From contig NC_087072.1 of the NCBI RefSeq assembly GCF_026151205.1, positions 22,082,603 through 22,146,602 on the forward strand: a stretch of DNA of 64,000 nt, read 5' to 3'. A program made the position numbers and the translations under genes. Positions 42,490 through 55,636 of the stretch are shown here, one piece after another. Numbering within the stretch: position 1 is the stretch's first letter; every line of letters begins with the position of its first letter. This stretch comes from Bolinopsis microptera. Taxonomy: Eukaryota > Ctenophora > Tentaculata > Lobata > Bolinopsidae. The notes below the pieces were generated by a model. It was given only the letters and a program-made list of their open reading frames with translations. It ran no database searches and was not told where the DNA came from.

Positions 42490-42556
42490 TGTAATTTTAC
42501 TGGTGACCAGTGTGTGACCAGTGTGTGACCAGTGTGTGACCAGTGTGTGACCAGTT
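42490..42556. repeat. 11-bp tandem repeat (accagtgtgtg)n
   Basis: Five copies in a row, the last diverging to ccagttggtgac. Intergenic. Confidence 0.8.
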
Positions 42557-42715
42557 GGTGACAACCTTTTACTTCTCTCGTACCAAGCCATTTAAGAAAA
42601 GTACCAAAACCCAAAAACGCAAACAACTGAAATATATTAGCGGAGATAATTATTTTCGCAACAATTATGCAGCAATTATACATACAGTAGCAGATGGTTC
42701 CCCAGTGAATCCTCT

Positions 42716-43206
42716 TTGAAGTGCCCTATTCCACAATCTTACATCAAACGCCTGATCGACGACAAAGTCACCAGACTAAATCAGGAAACCTGGTTAACTG
42801 ATGGTCCCAGACACACTAAACTGACACTCGGTCACAAACACATCAACATCATCAAAAATCTTAACACTACACTCAGCAACAACAGACAAATTACAGAACT
42901 GCAGTGCACTTCATCACGGGACATTGTGGCCTTAACAAACACCTCCATACCATTCGCAAATCAGACACAAGTGCTTGTCCTATGTGCAGCTTTCAAGTCC
43001 ACTTTCTAGGACAGTATCCGGCTATTGCCCAAATAAGAGGTCAATATTTCCAGGAATATTACCTCTCCGTCAATGACATATTCGACAATCAACATATCTC
43101 CACTATTACCAACTTGGCAAACCGCACCAAACGCTTAATTGTGCCAGAGGAGCTGGACCAGTCACCAGACCGGTGTGACATAGCGACTACTCACACGTTG
43201 TCTTAG
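42716..43206 (+). pseudogene. LINE RNase H / tail remnant, frameshifted
   Basis: Two overlapping frames (42716-43009 and 42904-43206) together resemble the end of a non-LTR retrotransposon polyprotein. The first has RHTKLTLGHKHINIIKNL and the second has FITGHCGLNKHLHTIRKSDT, then ACPMCSFQ, then FLGQYPAIAQIRGQYFQ. This is the RNase H 'TGH-LN-HL' stretch and the CPxC...R tail seen in jockey-like elements. A shift in the overlap breaks it. Confidence 0.7.
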
Positions 43207-44155
43207 TTCACATTTCTCTTCCACACTAAGCTGCCACTTAAGCGTTCATTTATGACACATCTCTTAACATTTACCATCAACTTACACTACACATTCTGAT
43301 TTCTCCGGCATCCTCCCATAGGACTGCCATACCCCAGAGGTAGGCAAAGCATCCATATGCTATCCTATCGTTGGCCACCCAGGCCCAGCCTCTCTTAAAA
43401 AAGAAACAAAAATATGGTTCTCCACCATGGCGCGTGCTCGCTACTATGGTAGAGCAGTTACCAGGTGCAATTTCCAGGTGCAGTAGATTTCAGCTTATAA
43501 AGTTATAACAGGGTGTGTGCATTGTAGACTTGCATTGAGATGTTAATCACAGTTCAGAGCGATAACAGATCCACCTGGCTGGTCCTTGGTCTTTAACAGC
43601 TCATTTTAGGTTGTTCGTTGAATTTTAAAGTCTGAACAAAAAAGAATATATAATATATATCCTCATGGTATCATCTTATCCAACACAAATTACGACTTGA
43701 CTAATGCAACTCAGGAATATTGATATAATGTTATCGTTTCCAGTAAAATTAAATAATAAGACCATGTTTGGTTTATTACGGAAAGAAGCTTATAAGTGCT
43801 TTTAAACAGTTCAGTTGATTCGGTTGGGATTTTGGAAAGAGAAAGAGAAAGTTCATCAATGGACAAATTATATAAACATAGCAAATAGTGTTTTATTCGT
43901 TTATGTTGGTATCTTTCTTTAGCTTCATTTCGGAACATGACAGATAATTTTACTACTGCTAACAACGGTCTACGACTCTTCGCACTCTTCATTCTGCAGG
44001 AGTTTTACAATTTAACACGTGTCTTATTCCGCAAAACTATAAGCGTAACACTGTCCCCGGCTGATAAAAAACCTGTGTTCCATTTGATAATGTCCTAAGG
44101 ATTCCTGTTACTTCCCGGAGAAAGACTTAAATACAGGTCGGAAAAACACACAATT
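43207..44155. other. Intergenic stretch, nothing recognised
   Basis: About 950 bp between a LINE remnant and the 45-bp minisatellite. A 93-codon minus-strand frame (43711-43992) has no family resemblance that I can see. Confidence 0.4.
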
Positions 44156-46030
44156 GGGAAATAGTAGATGAGACAAGGAGGAGAATGTTCGGCTGTAGAC
44201 AGGAAATAGTAGATGAGACAAGGAGGAGAATGTTCGGCTGTAGACATGAAATAGTAGATGAGACAAGGAGGAGAATGTTGGACTGTAGACAGGAAATAGT
44301 ATATGAGACAAGGAGGAGAATGTTCGGCTGTAGACAGGAAATAGTAGATGAGACAAGGAGGAGAATGTTCGGTTGTAGACAGGAAATAGTAGATGAGACA
44401 AGGAGGAGAATGTTCGGCTGTAGACAGGAAATAGTAGATGAGACAAGGAGGAGAATGTTCGGCTGTATACAGGAAATAGTAGATGAGACAAGGAGGAGAA
44501 TGTTCGGCTGTAGACATGAAATAGTAGATGAGACAAGGAGGAGAATGTTGGACTGTAGACAGGAAATAGTATATGAGACAAGGAGGAGAATGTTCGGCTG
44601 TAGACAGGAAATAGTAGATGAGACAAGGAGGAGAATGTTCGGTTGTAGACAGGAAATAGTAGATGAGACAAGGAGGAGAATGTTCGGCTGTAGACAGGAA
44701 ATAGTAGATGAGACAAGGAGGAGAATGTTCGGCTGTATACAGGAAATAGTAGATGAGACAAGGAGGAGAATGTTCGGTTGTAGACAGGAAATAGTAGATG
44801 AGACAAGGAGGAGAATGTTGGACTGTAGACAGGAAATAGTATATGAGACAAGGAGGAGAATGTTCGGCTGTAGACAGGAAATAGTAGATGAGACAAGGAG
44901 GAGAATGTTCGGTTGTAGACAGGAAATAGTAGATGAGACAAGGAGGAGAATGTTCGGCTGTAGACAGGAAATAGTAGATGAGACAAGGAGGAGAATGTTC
45001 GGCTGTATACAGGAAATAGTAGATGAGACAAGTAGGAGAATATTCGGTTGTAGACAGGAAATAGTAGATGAGACAAGGAGGAGAATGTTCGACTGTAGAC
45101 AGGAAATAGTAGATGAGACAAGGAGAGAACGTTCGGCTGTAGACAGGAAATAGTAGATGAGACAAGGAGGAGAATTTTCGGCTGTAGACAGGAAATAATA
45201 GATGAGACAAGGAGAAGAATGTTCGGCTGTTGACAGGAAATAGTAGATGAGACAAGGAGGAGAATGTTCGGCTGTAGACAGGAAATAGTAGATGAGACAA
45301 GGAGGAGAATGTTCGACTGTAGACAGGAAATAGTAGATGAGACAAGGAGGAGAATGTTCGACTGTAGACAGGAAATAGTAGATGAGACAAGGAGGATAAT
45401 GTTCGGCTGTAGACAGGAGATAGTAGATGAGACAAGGAGGAGAATGTTCGGCTGTAGACAGGAAATAGTAGATGAGACAAGGAGGAGAATTTTCGGCTGT
45501 ATACAGGAATTAGTAGATGAGACAAGGAGGAGAATGTTCGGCTGTAGACAGGAAATAGTAGATGAGACAAGGAGGAGAATGTTCGGCTGTAGACAGGAAA
45601 CAGTAGATGAGACAAGGAGGAGAATGTTCGGCTGTAGACAGGAAATAGTAGATGAGACAAGGAGGAGAATGTTCGGCTGTAGACAGGAAACAGTAGATGA
45701 GAAAAGGAGGAGAATGTTCGACTGTAGACAGGAAATAGTAGATGAGAAAAGGAGGAGAATGTTCGACTGTAGACAGGAAATAGTAGATGAGACAAGGAGG
45801 AGAATGTTCGACTGTAGACAGGAAATAGTAGATGAGACAAGGAGGAGAATGTTCGGCTGTAGACAGGAAATAGTAAATGAGACAAGGAGGAGAATGTTCG
45901 ACTGTAGACAGGAAATAGTAGATGAGACAAGGAGGAGAATGTTCGGCTGTAGACAGGAAATAGTAGATGAGACAAGGAGGAGAATGTTGGGCTGTAGACA
46001 GGAAATAGTAGATGAGACAAGGAGGAGAAC
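44156..46030. repeat. 45-bp minisatellite (about 42 copies) with a 270-bp higher-order repeat
   Basis: The unit is aggaggagaatgttcggctg plus tagacaggaaatagtagatg plus agaca. Because 45 is a multiple of 3 and the unit lacks stops in several frames, it creates very long frames on both strands (up to 664 codons on minus). These have no gene features. Variants gttggactg (44279, 44549, 44819), gtatatgag and ctgtatacagg recur exactly 270 bases apart, marking a six-unit higher-order repeat in the left part. Confidence 0.95.
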
Positions 46031-46259
46031 AGGGGGATGAGTTTTTGAAGAGGAAAGAAGAGGAAAGAAAGGGACCCACAAATTTCCAAAAAATTGTGAA
46101 AATTGTTGGTGATTTTTTAATAAGTGTTTTACTCTTTTTCTGAACTCTAGAATGTGAATGAGGAGTGATTATATTTGTCCTAGTATACTAATAAGCTAAT
46201 ATAGTAATCGGCTACACACAAATCTACGCATATGTAGGGACACGCACACTAAAATTAAT

Positions 46260-46375
46260 GGAAATAATTACCGGACTTTATTATTCACGGACCTTAATAC
46301 CACAGACATTATTTTCACGGACATAATTATTCACGCTAAGGTCTTCAGCGTGAAAGTAATGTCCGTGATAATTAT
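46260..46375. repeat. Imperfect inverted repeat (attattcacggac)
   Basis: Segments with ttattcacggaccttaa and cggacataattattcacgct are followed by gcgtgaaagtaatgtccgtg, giving an interrupted palindrome of about 110 bp. It could be a degraded MITE. Confidence 0.5.
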
Positions 46376-46389
46376 GACCGATATGATAA

Positions 46390-46660
46390 AATATTAAGAC
46401 AACATTAAGACAACATTAATACAACATTAATACAACATTAAGACAACATTAAGACAACAAACTCATTTAAGACAACATTAAGACAAGGAATTTGTTGCTT
46501 TAATGTTGCCTTAATGTTGCCTTAATGTTGTCTTAATGTTGTCTTATCGTTTGTTGTCTTATTGGTGTTTGTTGCGTTAACGTTGTCTTAATATTGTCTT
46601 ATTGTTGTCTTAATGTTGTCTTATTGTTGTCTTATTGTTGTCTTAATGTTGTCTTAATGT
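46390..46660. repeat. Inverted pair of 11-bp arrays (taagacaacat / atgttgtctta)
   Basis: About eight copies of taagacaacat-like units on the left face about fifteen complementary units on the right across a short centre at about 46480-46500. The whole forms a potential giant hairpin. Confidence 0.8.
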
Positions 46661-46778
46661 CCCATCGGTGTTCGTTCAAGTGGCCCAAGTTAGTCGTATA
46701 GTAGAGGTTCCACTCAGTACCAAGAGTCCTATAATCACTCTGTCTCTATCCCCTCCAACTATCTATATCTCACACAGT

Positions 46779-47128
<350 letters not shown>

Positions 47129-47159
47129 GTCTCTATCTCTCTCCCCTCTAAGTATCCCC

Positions 47160-48236
47160 ATCTAAGATTGAACCACAGAACACCTCGCTTAATTCATTAA
47201 ACATATCCGTGGTCGCCGCTCCAGTTGTCCGACTACTATACTGCACTAGTTTGCAGTAACTTCTCATCCAAGGTTGGTATATCTATATTATCTTATAATG
47301 CGACCCTTAGTGGGGCTCTTCGTATGGGGTTGGTTTAATCATTATAATGGATTGGCTATATTCTGCTCAGGTGTTATTATGACCATTTTATAACCGATCT
47401 GATCCGCCCGTAAACTAGAGCGGTTGTAATATCGATTTCTTTTCCGATGGTGTACGTGACTCTTTTAACAACGTCTAAGGTTCGTCATAACTCATCTCAT
47501 TACTTATTTTTCGACAGAATGTGCCTGAAATATTTATTTAAGTAAGGACTCGTTTTTTTAATGGTTGTTCGAATAACCGTCACAATACATTTGTTTCCCT
47601 AGTCAATGTACGATGTTCCATCAAAACAGCAGAGGAGTTTTAATTTTCTTTATCGCGTGTGGATTAAAGTTCCGTCCACGTCCCCTAAAATACAATTAAC
47701 ATCAAATTCCTGTTATAATCATCGGTTATTGCGGAAATATGGTAACATCCAACCCTTATAACCATATGATCAATTTCTTACTTACATTTATTTGTAGCGG
47801 CAGGTCTATTTAACCAATCTACCACGTTTAAGAAAACATTTAAACTTAAAACTTTCTAATTTATTTTGCTTGGTCTAATTTCTCTGCCTCGTATAAAAAA
47901 TATGCTTTTAGTTACGCATCATCCTTGGACGCATGTACAGCGGCATATATTATGTAGTCCACATCTTACGGTGTAGAGAATTCAAGTCAATTTTCTAAAT
48001 TGGGTTTTCCTCTTGGTTAGCTCTTAACATCTTCTGTTAAAAAGTGAACTGCTCAGCACACACGGCGGTTATGAATACGGGATCTAATAAATGAAATGCC
48101 CACCTTCAGGCTTCTAATCATTCTCTGACCAAAGTAAAGGTGATCACGCTCATTCCATTAATCACTCTCGGGGAGTAGGATGGTTTGTGTTCACGTGATC
48201 GGAGATTAATACGGGGGGTAAAATGGAGAGAAAGCA
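47160..48236. other. Intergenic stretch, nothing recognised
   Basis: AT-rich, with no exon, RNA gene or repeat array seen. Confidence 0.45.
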
Positions 48237-48239
48237 TTG

Positions 48240-48960
48240 CTTTCTTACTGTGTGCTCTTACTGTGTGCTCTTACTGTGTGCTCTTACTGTGTGCTCTTAC
48301 TGTGTGCTCTTACTGTGTGCTCTTACTATGTGCTCTTACTGTGTGCTATTACTCTTTGCTCTTACTGTGTGCTCTTACTGTGTGCTCTTACTGTGTGCTC
48401 TTACTGTTTGCTCTTACTGTGTGCTCTTACTGTGTGCTCTTACTGCGTGCTCTTACTGTTTGCTCTTACTGTGTGCTCTTACTGTGTGCTATTACTGTGT
48501 GCTCTTACTGTTTGCTCTTACTGTGTGCTCTTACTGTTTGCTCTTACTGTGTGCTCTTACTGCGCGCTCTTACTGTGTGCTCTTACTGTGTGCTCTTACT
48601 GTGTGCTCTTACTGTGTGCTCTTACTGTGTGCTCTTACTGTGTGCTCTTACTGTGTGCTCTTACTATGTGCTCTTACTGCGCGCTCTTACTGTGTGCTCT
48701 TACTGTGTGCTCTTACTGTGTGCTCTTACTGTGTGCTCTTACTGTTTGCTCTTACTGTGTGCTCTTACTGTGTGCTCTTACTGTGTGCTCTTACTGTGTG
48801 CTCTTACTGTGTGCTCTTACTGTGTGCTCTTACTGTGTGCTCTTACTGTGTACTCTTACTGTGTGCTCTTACTGTGTGCTCTTACTATGTGCTCTTACTG
48901 TGTGCTCTTACTGTGTGCTCTTACTGTGTGCTCTTACTGCGTGCTCTTACTGTGTGCTCT
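48240..48960. repeat. 13-bp minisatellite (tactgtgtgctct)n, about 55 copies
   Basis: The unit length is not a multiple of 3, and the repeat lacks stops in all three plus frames, so each frame cycles through the same 13-residue hydrophobic period (YCVLLLCALTVCS). Three overlapping frames of 241-273 codons result. No splice, start or homology support for coding. Confidence 0.95.
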
Positions 48961-51559
48961 AACGCACGGGTGCTGGCCAGGTTTAATAAGCTTTCAGCTC
49001 ATCTAATATATAATACATCTAATGCCCTGTGAATTTCAGTTTCTTTTTATCGGTTCGGAGTATGATATGTGACATATTTGTATGATATGTATATAAATAT
49101 TACTTTGGCCACGTTACATATTCACTCTGGCCACACGGGCCTTTTAGTAAAAGAGCTTTTAAAAATACGTTCATGACGTCATTATTGACGTCATTATCAC
49201 CATTTCGTCGATTTATTTTGACATAACTTTTTCACGAAAAGCATAACTTATACTGTTAGTGTTGTTAATAGAGTATTGGAGATGTGCCTGTACAGCTGTT
49301 GTCTATACATTTGACTATAACACTACAACATATATTCGATTATTATCTGTTTTTTTTTCCAGTCTGTTTTTAGGATTTACATCAATTTTAAGTGAGCTAT
49401 CATACGTACACCTATAGGAAATGCTGGACCCATAGTGGTACAATACAAGCCGTATTTTTCACATGATTCAATGGCATGTCCATATTGTAATATTCAACCT
49501 CATTTGTTATATATATTTGACAATTCTGTTGAGAGACCAGGTGTTCTTGATTTAGATTTGGTAGGTGGTTAGATAGCAGTTAGCGTTGTTAGGCGTTATA
49601 AGCAAACTATCTTGCAAACAGCTGAGTTAACAGACTACTTCGAAATGATAATATGATACCTCCTCAAATCTTATAGACATCGCCAAATCTGTTAGATTTC
49701 GTAAAAATTCTATAAACATCTGAACTCTGAACCTCGATGAACCATGAATTTGCTATGTAGTATTCGTCAGGTGATCAATAACCAGGTCACGTGAGACTGT
49801 ATCAAGGTCACGCGTGACCAGTTGGATACTCAGCGTCACCTTTTGATCGGGCCACGTGACCACTTCAGTCCTTTATTCGGGGAGTCTGGCAGGTGGAGAT
49901 GTGCACTGTCAGAAAGTCCAGTTTACCAGCTCCCACTTCATTGTGCTATATTTACCTGCTCTATCGCTGGTACTCGGGTGTTTTGTAATTTCACCTGATT
50001 CTCCTGCAGTATCTAATACCGGGGACAGCAGGTGTGCCACTCACTCCCTCGACTCATGCCGGCAATTCCGATCAGTCCGGGACACCTTGCCTGATATTTG
50101 TGATTTGTCACTTCTCTCTCGTGCTCTCTTATTGTTATCGATTATATAGGCCGATAGGCGGAGTTACCAGAAGGTGTAGTGCTGAGTATTATATTTTGGG
50201 AGATTATCATAAAGCTATGTTCAAAAGGTGTTAGAATATCCCCTTATTAGCTTTAATGTGTTAGGGTTAATGATTGTTGCAAATTAAACGGGTTTATTCT
50301 GCCCTTTCCTTTATATAGTTGATAGGATAACCTTAAAAATGTTTAGATTTCATAAAGTTTGAATCAATTTTTAAAAGGTTGCATCACCTTCAAACCTTAA
50401 AATGTTTGTCGTCTGGCTAAAAATCGCATACCGAGACATTTTAATTGTTTTATGGCTACGTATCCGTTGGCTGTTATCATATTATTCATTTATGTTTCTA
50501 TTCGTCTAACTAACTACGCATATAATGCCTTATAATAAAGTTATAACGAGCCTATACCAATGCTAAGTTTCAAATATTAGGTTATATTGCACGAGTCATA
50601 ATCTTTTTATTGAATCTCAAGTATTGTAAGATGCATTAGCCATATGGTCACCTACCAGCTATCTGGCTGTATGCCGAAACCTCTTAATTATCCATCTTCT
50701 ACGTCTACTTAAATTAGAGCGAGCTTGAAAATGTTTATCCGTTATGTGAAACCCAAACCACTGTTCTAGGGCACCCTCAGCTGCCCCAACACTTGCAATT
50801 TACTAATTTCGTAATCAAACTCAATGTCAGCTACTCGGCTGACAGTTGAAATAATGGTATGCCATATTGACGCACACTACGAACAGGTTCGACGCCATTT
50901 GTTGCGGTAATTTCCCTTTTTGAGACAGTGCATGGAGATACTCGTTAGACAATGGAACAGCTGGTGCAGGTACCTATTGAACCTATTGCAGGGGCAGGTT
51001 TTGTGGTAATAAAGTAATAATAATAATAATAAAATTTACGGCACATGCGCCAGTCATTCTGCTGAATCATTTGTTGATAATCGTGTATTTTGTTTCAATT
51101 TATAGTAGTCTTATATCAAGAACAGACTTCCAGACACATCTTTAACGGCGTGGATAAATCATAGAGCGCCCATGGTATGAGTAGGATAGATAATTCAGTA
51201 GAATACCTGACAAATCAGAAAGCAGATATCAAAGTATTCGATTTAAAGGGTTCTGGAATCATAAGAACATGTAACGCTCATCAATATTTCCGAGGAATAA
51301 ATAATCTTTCAGTCGATTGCACTGCTTTGATCTTAAATGTTCGTTAGATTGTTCTGAAAAACGTTTATTTCTGGAGTCGCATGTTGAGATTTTTATTTAC
51401 CACTATTCAGCAGTGTTGTAAATAGTTGTTATCCCTAATACTCTGCGTCTCGATCTCACTCGATTCCAGAAAACTCTGTAAAAATCTGTTACTTTTGTTA
51501 AGTACCACATCCTACTACATCCTACATCCTACCACATATCCTACTTGTACCAAGATGCC
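48961..51559. other. Intergenic stretch, nothing recognised
   Basis: About 2.6 kb. A tgacgtcattattgacgtca repeat near 49173 contains two CRE-like sites. Plus-strand frames at 49856-50234 have no domain or splice support. Confidence 0.4.
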
Positions 51560-51563
51560 TTAA

Positions 51564-53898
51564 CCCTTATCATACTGGGGTGCTTGGAGCTCATTCATTA
51601 CTGGGGGTGGGTTGAAAGGACCCATCCCTAATAACTTTGGTTCTAGACGGTATTCAGCCACCACAAAAAGTGGAATGCTCTAGTTATACTTAGTTCTACA
51701 AGACTCATTATGTTCTAAAGGGCCAGATAGTGCACAAGTGCACAAGATAGTCTCCTGCGTTAATTGAGAAATCACGTGGGATATCACAAGTTTATCACAT
51801 GATACAGGCCTCAAAGTGATCCATGATCTCCATATAAGGAGCGGTTGTTGATCTAATTAATCCTCAGGTTACTGGGGGTGGGTTGAATCAACCCATCCCT
51901 AAGAAACGATTGTTGATTCGATTTACTCCTAGAATACTGGGGGTGGGTTGAATCAACCCATCCCTAAGAAACGACTGTTTATCCGATTTACTCCTAGAAT
52001 ACTGGGGATGGGTTGAATCAACCCATCCCAAATCAGCCCGTATAAGGAGTGCTTGTTTTATAAATTGAGTTAAATTTTGCAGAACGCTGCAGGGATTGGT
52101 CAATCGCAAACATGAGTGTATGTGTGTGAATTTGAAAGTTGTGAACTATGCGACTCTACTCCAAATTTCATTATCAAGGTAGATACATTTTAGGAAAGAC
52201 TCAAACAAACGAAATTTAAAAATAAAGTCAAGTTTTCGATCATAATCAGTGTAAAAAATATATAACATTTGGATATGAGTATTCGTACGAAAGAATTAAT
52301 GGTTCATTTACACGAGTCACATTATGAAATAAGATGAACCTTCGTGCACATTCTAAGTCCACAACTTGGACACTGACTTTTGACCTTCGACAAACCGCAG
52401 ACCTTCTTCTTGTAACCAGGTCCTGATGCGTCCTTTACACACTGAACACACCGACTAGGCAGACCTGGACTCACCAAGGGTAGCAATAGTGTGTTTGGGT
52501 CACGACTTGTATCATGATCCGTACTCCTCAGAAACTTAGGGTCTTCGGTCTCTAAGTAGCAGTTGGTAAGGGTCCAGGTGCTAAGGCCGTGCAAGGACCT
52601 GTTCCTAATAGCAGGAATGAAGAGGGCACGGGCAAGGTCTAATGGGCTTGATAGGCGTACGGGTATATCACCGAGTTGAGTGCTTTGATGATAATAGGTA
52701 CCATACTTTGCTGGTTTGCTCTTCATGTACTGGAGAAAACGGATGCGCTTTCTAGTCGGATACAGACATTCATCAACTGTGAGGTATACCTCACAGTTGA
52801 TGAATGTCTGTATCCGACTAGAAATATATTGATCAGGTATTAGTTCCGTGGCGAAATTAGCTTGGCACTTTTCGTAAAACTCGCGAATTGCCGTGAACCG
52901 GTCTCTTTTCCAATGCTCTGCTCTATCGTGTCGCATCTCTTTAGTTTCGAATGTTATTTTCGTCGACAGAAAGAAGAATCTGTTCCTGGACATCACCGCA
53001 GGAAATGCTGGAAAGTCCATCAGAAAGTGAGTAAATAGTCCGCAGACCGTCAAGGGCAGCTCCTCTCCCCGAAAGTAGATAAGGCCAATGAAAGCACACA
53101 TCTCAACCTTGTCAGTTATGCTAATGTAGGTGTACTTGTCATTCAGTCATTCATAAGAAGTTCAGGATTAAGTTTTTCCGACGATTCGAGCGTTGGTGTC
53201 CTTGACGTTTCAGGTACATTGATGTTATTGTTGTTGTAACCCGTTCAAATAATTTACAACAACACTTGCAGTTGAAGTTAAACATTCAGACGAATTGGAG
53301 ATATTTTTACTAGCTAACAATGAAACCTTTCAATAGAGGGTCGAAAAGATACATAAACTTTAGGTTGCCATTGGTTCTTCTACTAATTAACATTATTTCA
53401 ACAATTTCTTGAAACATTTATTCAAATTCGCAGATTTTTCATATCGTTTCTCGTAAACTATAGCTCTATAGATGTTCAAGCGGTCGGTTCAAGTGTGTTG
53501 AGTTGAGTGTAAGCTTGATTGGATTAGCCATTGACGTGCATGAAAGGGTGAAGTGCTAGACCCACTATGCCGTTCACTAGGAACCTCAATTCGGTCCCAG
53601 AGCTCCTGTATCACGTGATGTGACGCAGTATACCACGTGTTCAGCTCTAATATAGGAAGCAAAATCACTAATAGGCTAGAGAGCAAAAATTGCACTAAAA
53701 TGAAGCAATTTCGGCATAATTATGCTAATAGCTCTCCGGCCGATTGAAACTTGTTGATAAAAATAATATGGCTGATAGAGGAGATGATGCTGATAAAAGT
53801 CATATAAGTCAATATAAAATTGAAATTTATTAAGTAACATTTATTTGTTACTGAACGGGAGGGATGGACGAATCAACCCACCCCCAGTATGATAAGGG
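51564..53898. mobile_element. piggyBac-type element with TTAA target duplication
   Basis: Inverted ends cccttatcatactgggg (51564 on) and the complement ending 53898, flanked on both sides by TTAA (51560-51563 and 53899-53902). Internal copies of ctgggggtgggttgaatcaa and their complement repeat near 51600-52030 and 53850-53890. It contains a rearranged transposase on the minus strand (52322-53101). Confidence 0.9.
52322..53101 (-). pseudogene. piggyBac-like transposase, truncated and rearranged
   Basis: 259 codons. The start resembles the catalytic-domain beginning (SRNRFFFLSTKITFETKEMR, then HDRAEHWKRDRF, then IREFYEKCQ). LTVDECLYPTRKR and YMKSKPAKYG match the second catalytic Asp block. The end has a Cys-rich zinc-binding tail (CVQCVKDASG, then CPSCGLRMCTKVH). 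A 72-bp perfect palindrome (52751-52822) replaces sequence just before the second Asp, and the N-terminal part is missing. Compared with usual piggyBac transposases of roughly 550-600 residues it is less than half length. Confidence 0.8.
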
Positions 53899-53902
53899 TT
53901 AA

Positions 53903-55630
53903 ATGTTTATAACATCAACTTCTGCCCACTTTTTACCAGCCCTTTTAGTATGCTTGTGAGATCGTAGAGGGAGCTGATAAACATTTTGGATTCTGTAGAA
54001 TATGCATTCTATTTAAAGTTAAAAAGTGCAACCTCCAGATTAATTGCTTAAACCCTGAACTGTAGATAATATCGATAGGTCGGTCAGATTTAATCTCGAA
54101 GGCCCCTTGACGATACAAAATAGAGATTAATAAGGGCTTTTCAGCTAACACCTTGCCAATCCACTCACTAAATGTAGTAGCTTGAACAGTTTGCATCAAG
54201 GGTGACTAGTATGCAGTATTAACACTCGAACTAATGTAGTGAGGACTGAGGAGTAAATTGGATGGTATTCCATTGTTACCGCGGACCGCCCATCGCAGCT
54301 TTAAGGCAAGGTGTGATACTCAATGAGCTAACAACGGCTCCTCGGTATAATACAGTTTGCGCAGTGTAAATTGTACATTCTGGCAATTTAATCAAAATCT
54401 GTTTGGTCGCGAACCCAGGGTCACATGACTGAGGTACGAGCGGTCACATGACTGAGGTACGAGCGGTTGAGAGGGCAATCACGTGGTTAGGTGAAGACCA
54501 CGTGAGCCTGGCTATTCAGTCTCGGACGTGTCACTGGATGAGAGGCTGGGATGTGTTTACTGTTGTCAAAATATGGGACCCACATTTCGTAAACATTCCA
54601 GGATTGTAGTCGCCTAGGATTGTAGTCGCCTAGCATCTCTCTAAGAGTTGTTTTGCTCATCCTTGATTTGATGATGATAGATAGTTCTGGGATGTGTTGT
54701 CCTATTTTCTACGCATGCAGATGAATGATCTGATAGCAAAGGTTTACTGCAGTGCAGTATTCCCTGCTACTGCAGTACAGGTGATAAAGTTTATTGCATC
54801 CATTTGTAAACTGTTTAATTGTCCAAAACTCCATCTCTTTATCTAATAAACTTATAACAGGTTAAATATGAAATGAGGTGCAATAGCATTTTAAATTCGT
54901 TTGCAATCTTTCGAGATCTTAAATCTGGCAATCATTGATCTAACATTTTTTTGCGGATATTTTATTTTAGATGATGATTGTTGCGTACTCAAGTACTGCA
55001 GTATAACCTTGCCAGCATTGCTGTACGTCCGGTCATATCCACATTCTTGGCTGCTAGCATGTGTTTTCAAAATGAGTTAGATTTCGATTTTGTTCGACTA
55101 AAAGTTATTTTCATCATATTGCAAACAAAAGGAAAAAACATGTTTTCGCGGGGTCGTATTACTTATTATATTCCATGTGTTTTGTTGCAAGTCTTTGATG
55201 CTTTTAGCAAGATAGATATAGATATTAGATATCATTGTTGAGAATGCTATCATTACATTACTGTATCTCAAACTAGTTGTATGCTTTTTATAATGAATAT
55301 CACTGAACATGATTCTAACGGTGTCATTAGAGACGCATGGCCCTTTGTGTAGTAAAACTTAAAGTAGTTTTTATAGCTATTTTTGTTGCGATGTTTTGTT
55401 CAGGCTTGCAGCTTGATTTCAGTCTTGGGAATGATTTTTTTCTCACTTTTTGGTAAGTAACGATGTTATAAGATCACTTTTTAATTCTGAAGCCAAATGA
55501 GGCAGCTTTTTTTTGCCATTGTGTTGGCCAATCATAATAAAGTATTGAATAGCAATAAAATCGTTCTCTCCCATTCACATTACAAAATAAAAAGCAGATT
55601 ACGTGACGAATGTCGTAACTAGACTAATCT
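53903..55630. other. Intergenic stretch, nothing recognised
   Basis: A 23-bp direct duplication (gtcacatgactgaggtacga and three more) lies at about 54420-54466. Otherwise plain AT-rich sequence; short frames at 53945-54199 and 54978-55310 lack support. Confidence 0.4.
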
Positions 55631-55636
55631 GTTAAA

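Noticed and set aside
42716-43206. Host gene
   Set aside because: Sequence matches the RNase H end of LINE polyproteins and is frameshifted.
44095-46089. 664- and 657-codon minus frames and 322/258-codon plus frames
   Set aside because: They are the 45-bp minisatellite read in different frames; no start context, domains or splice sites.
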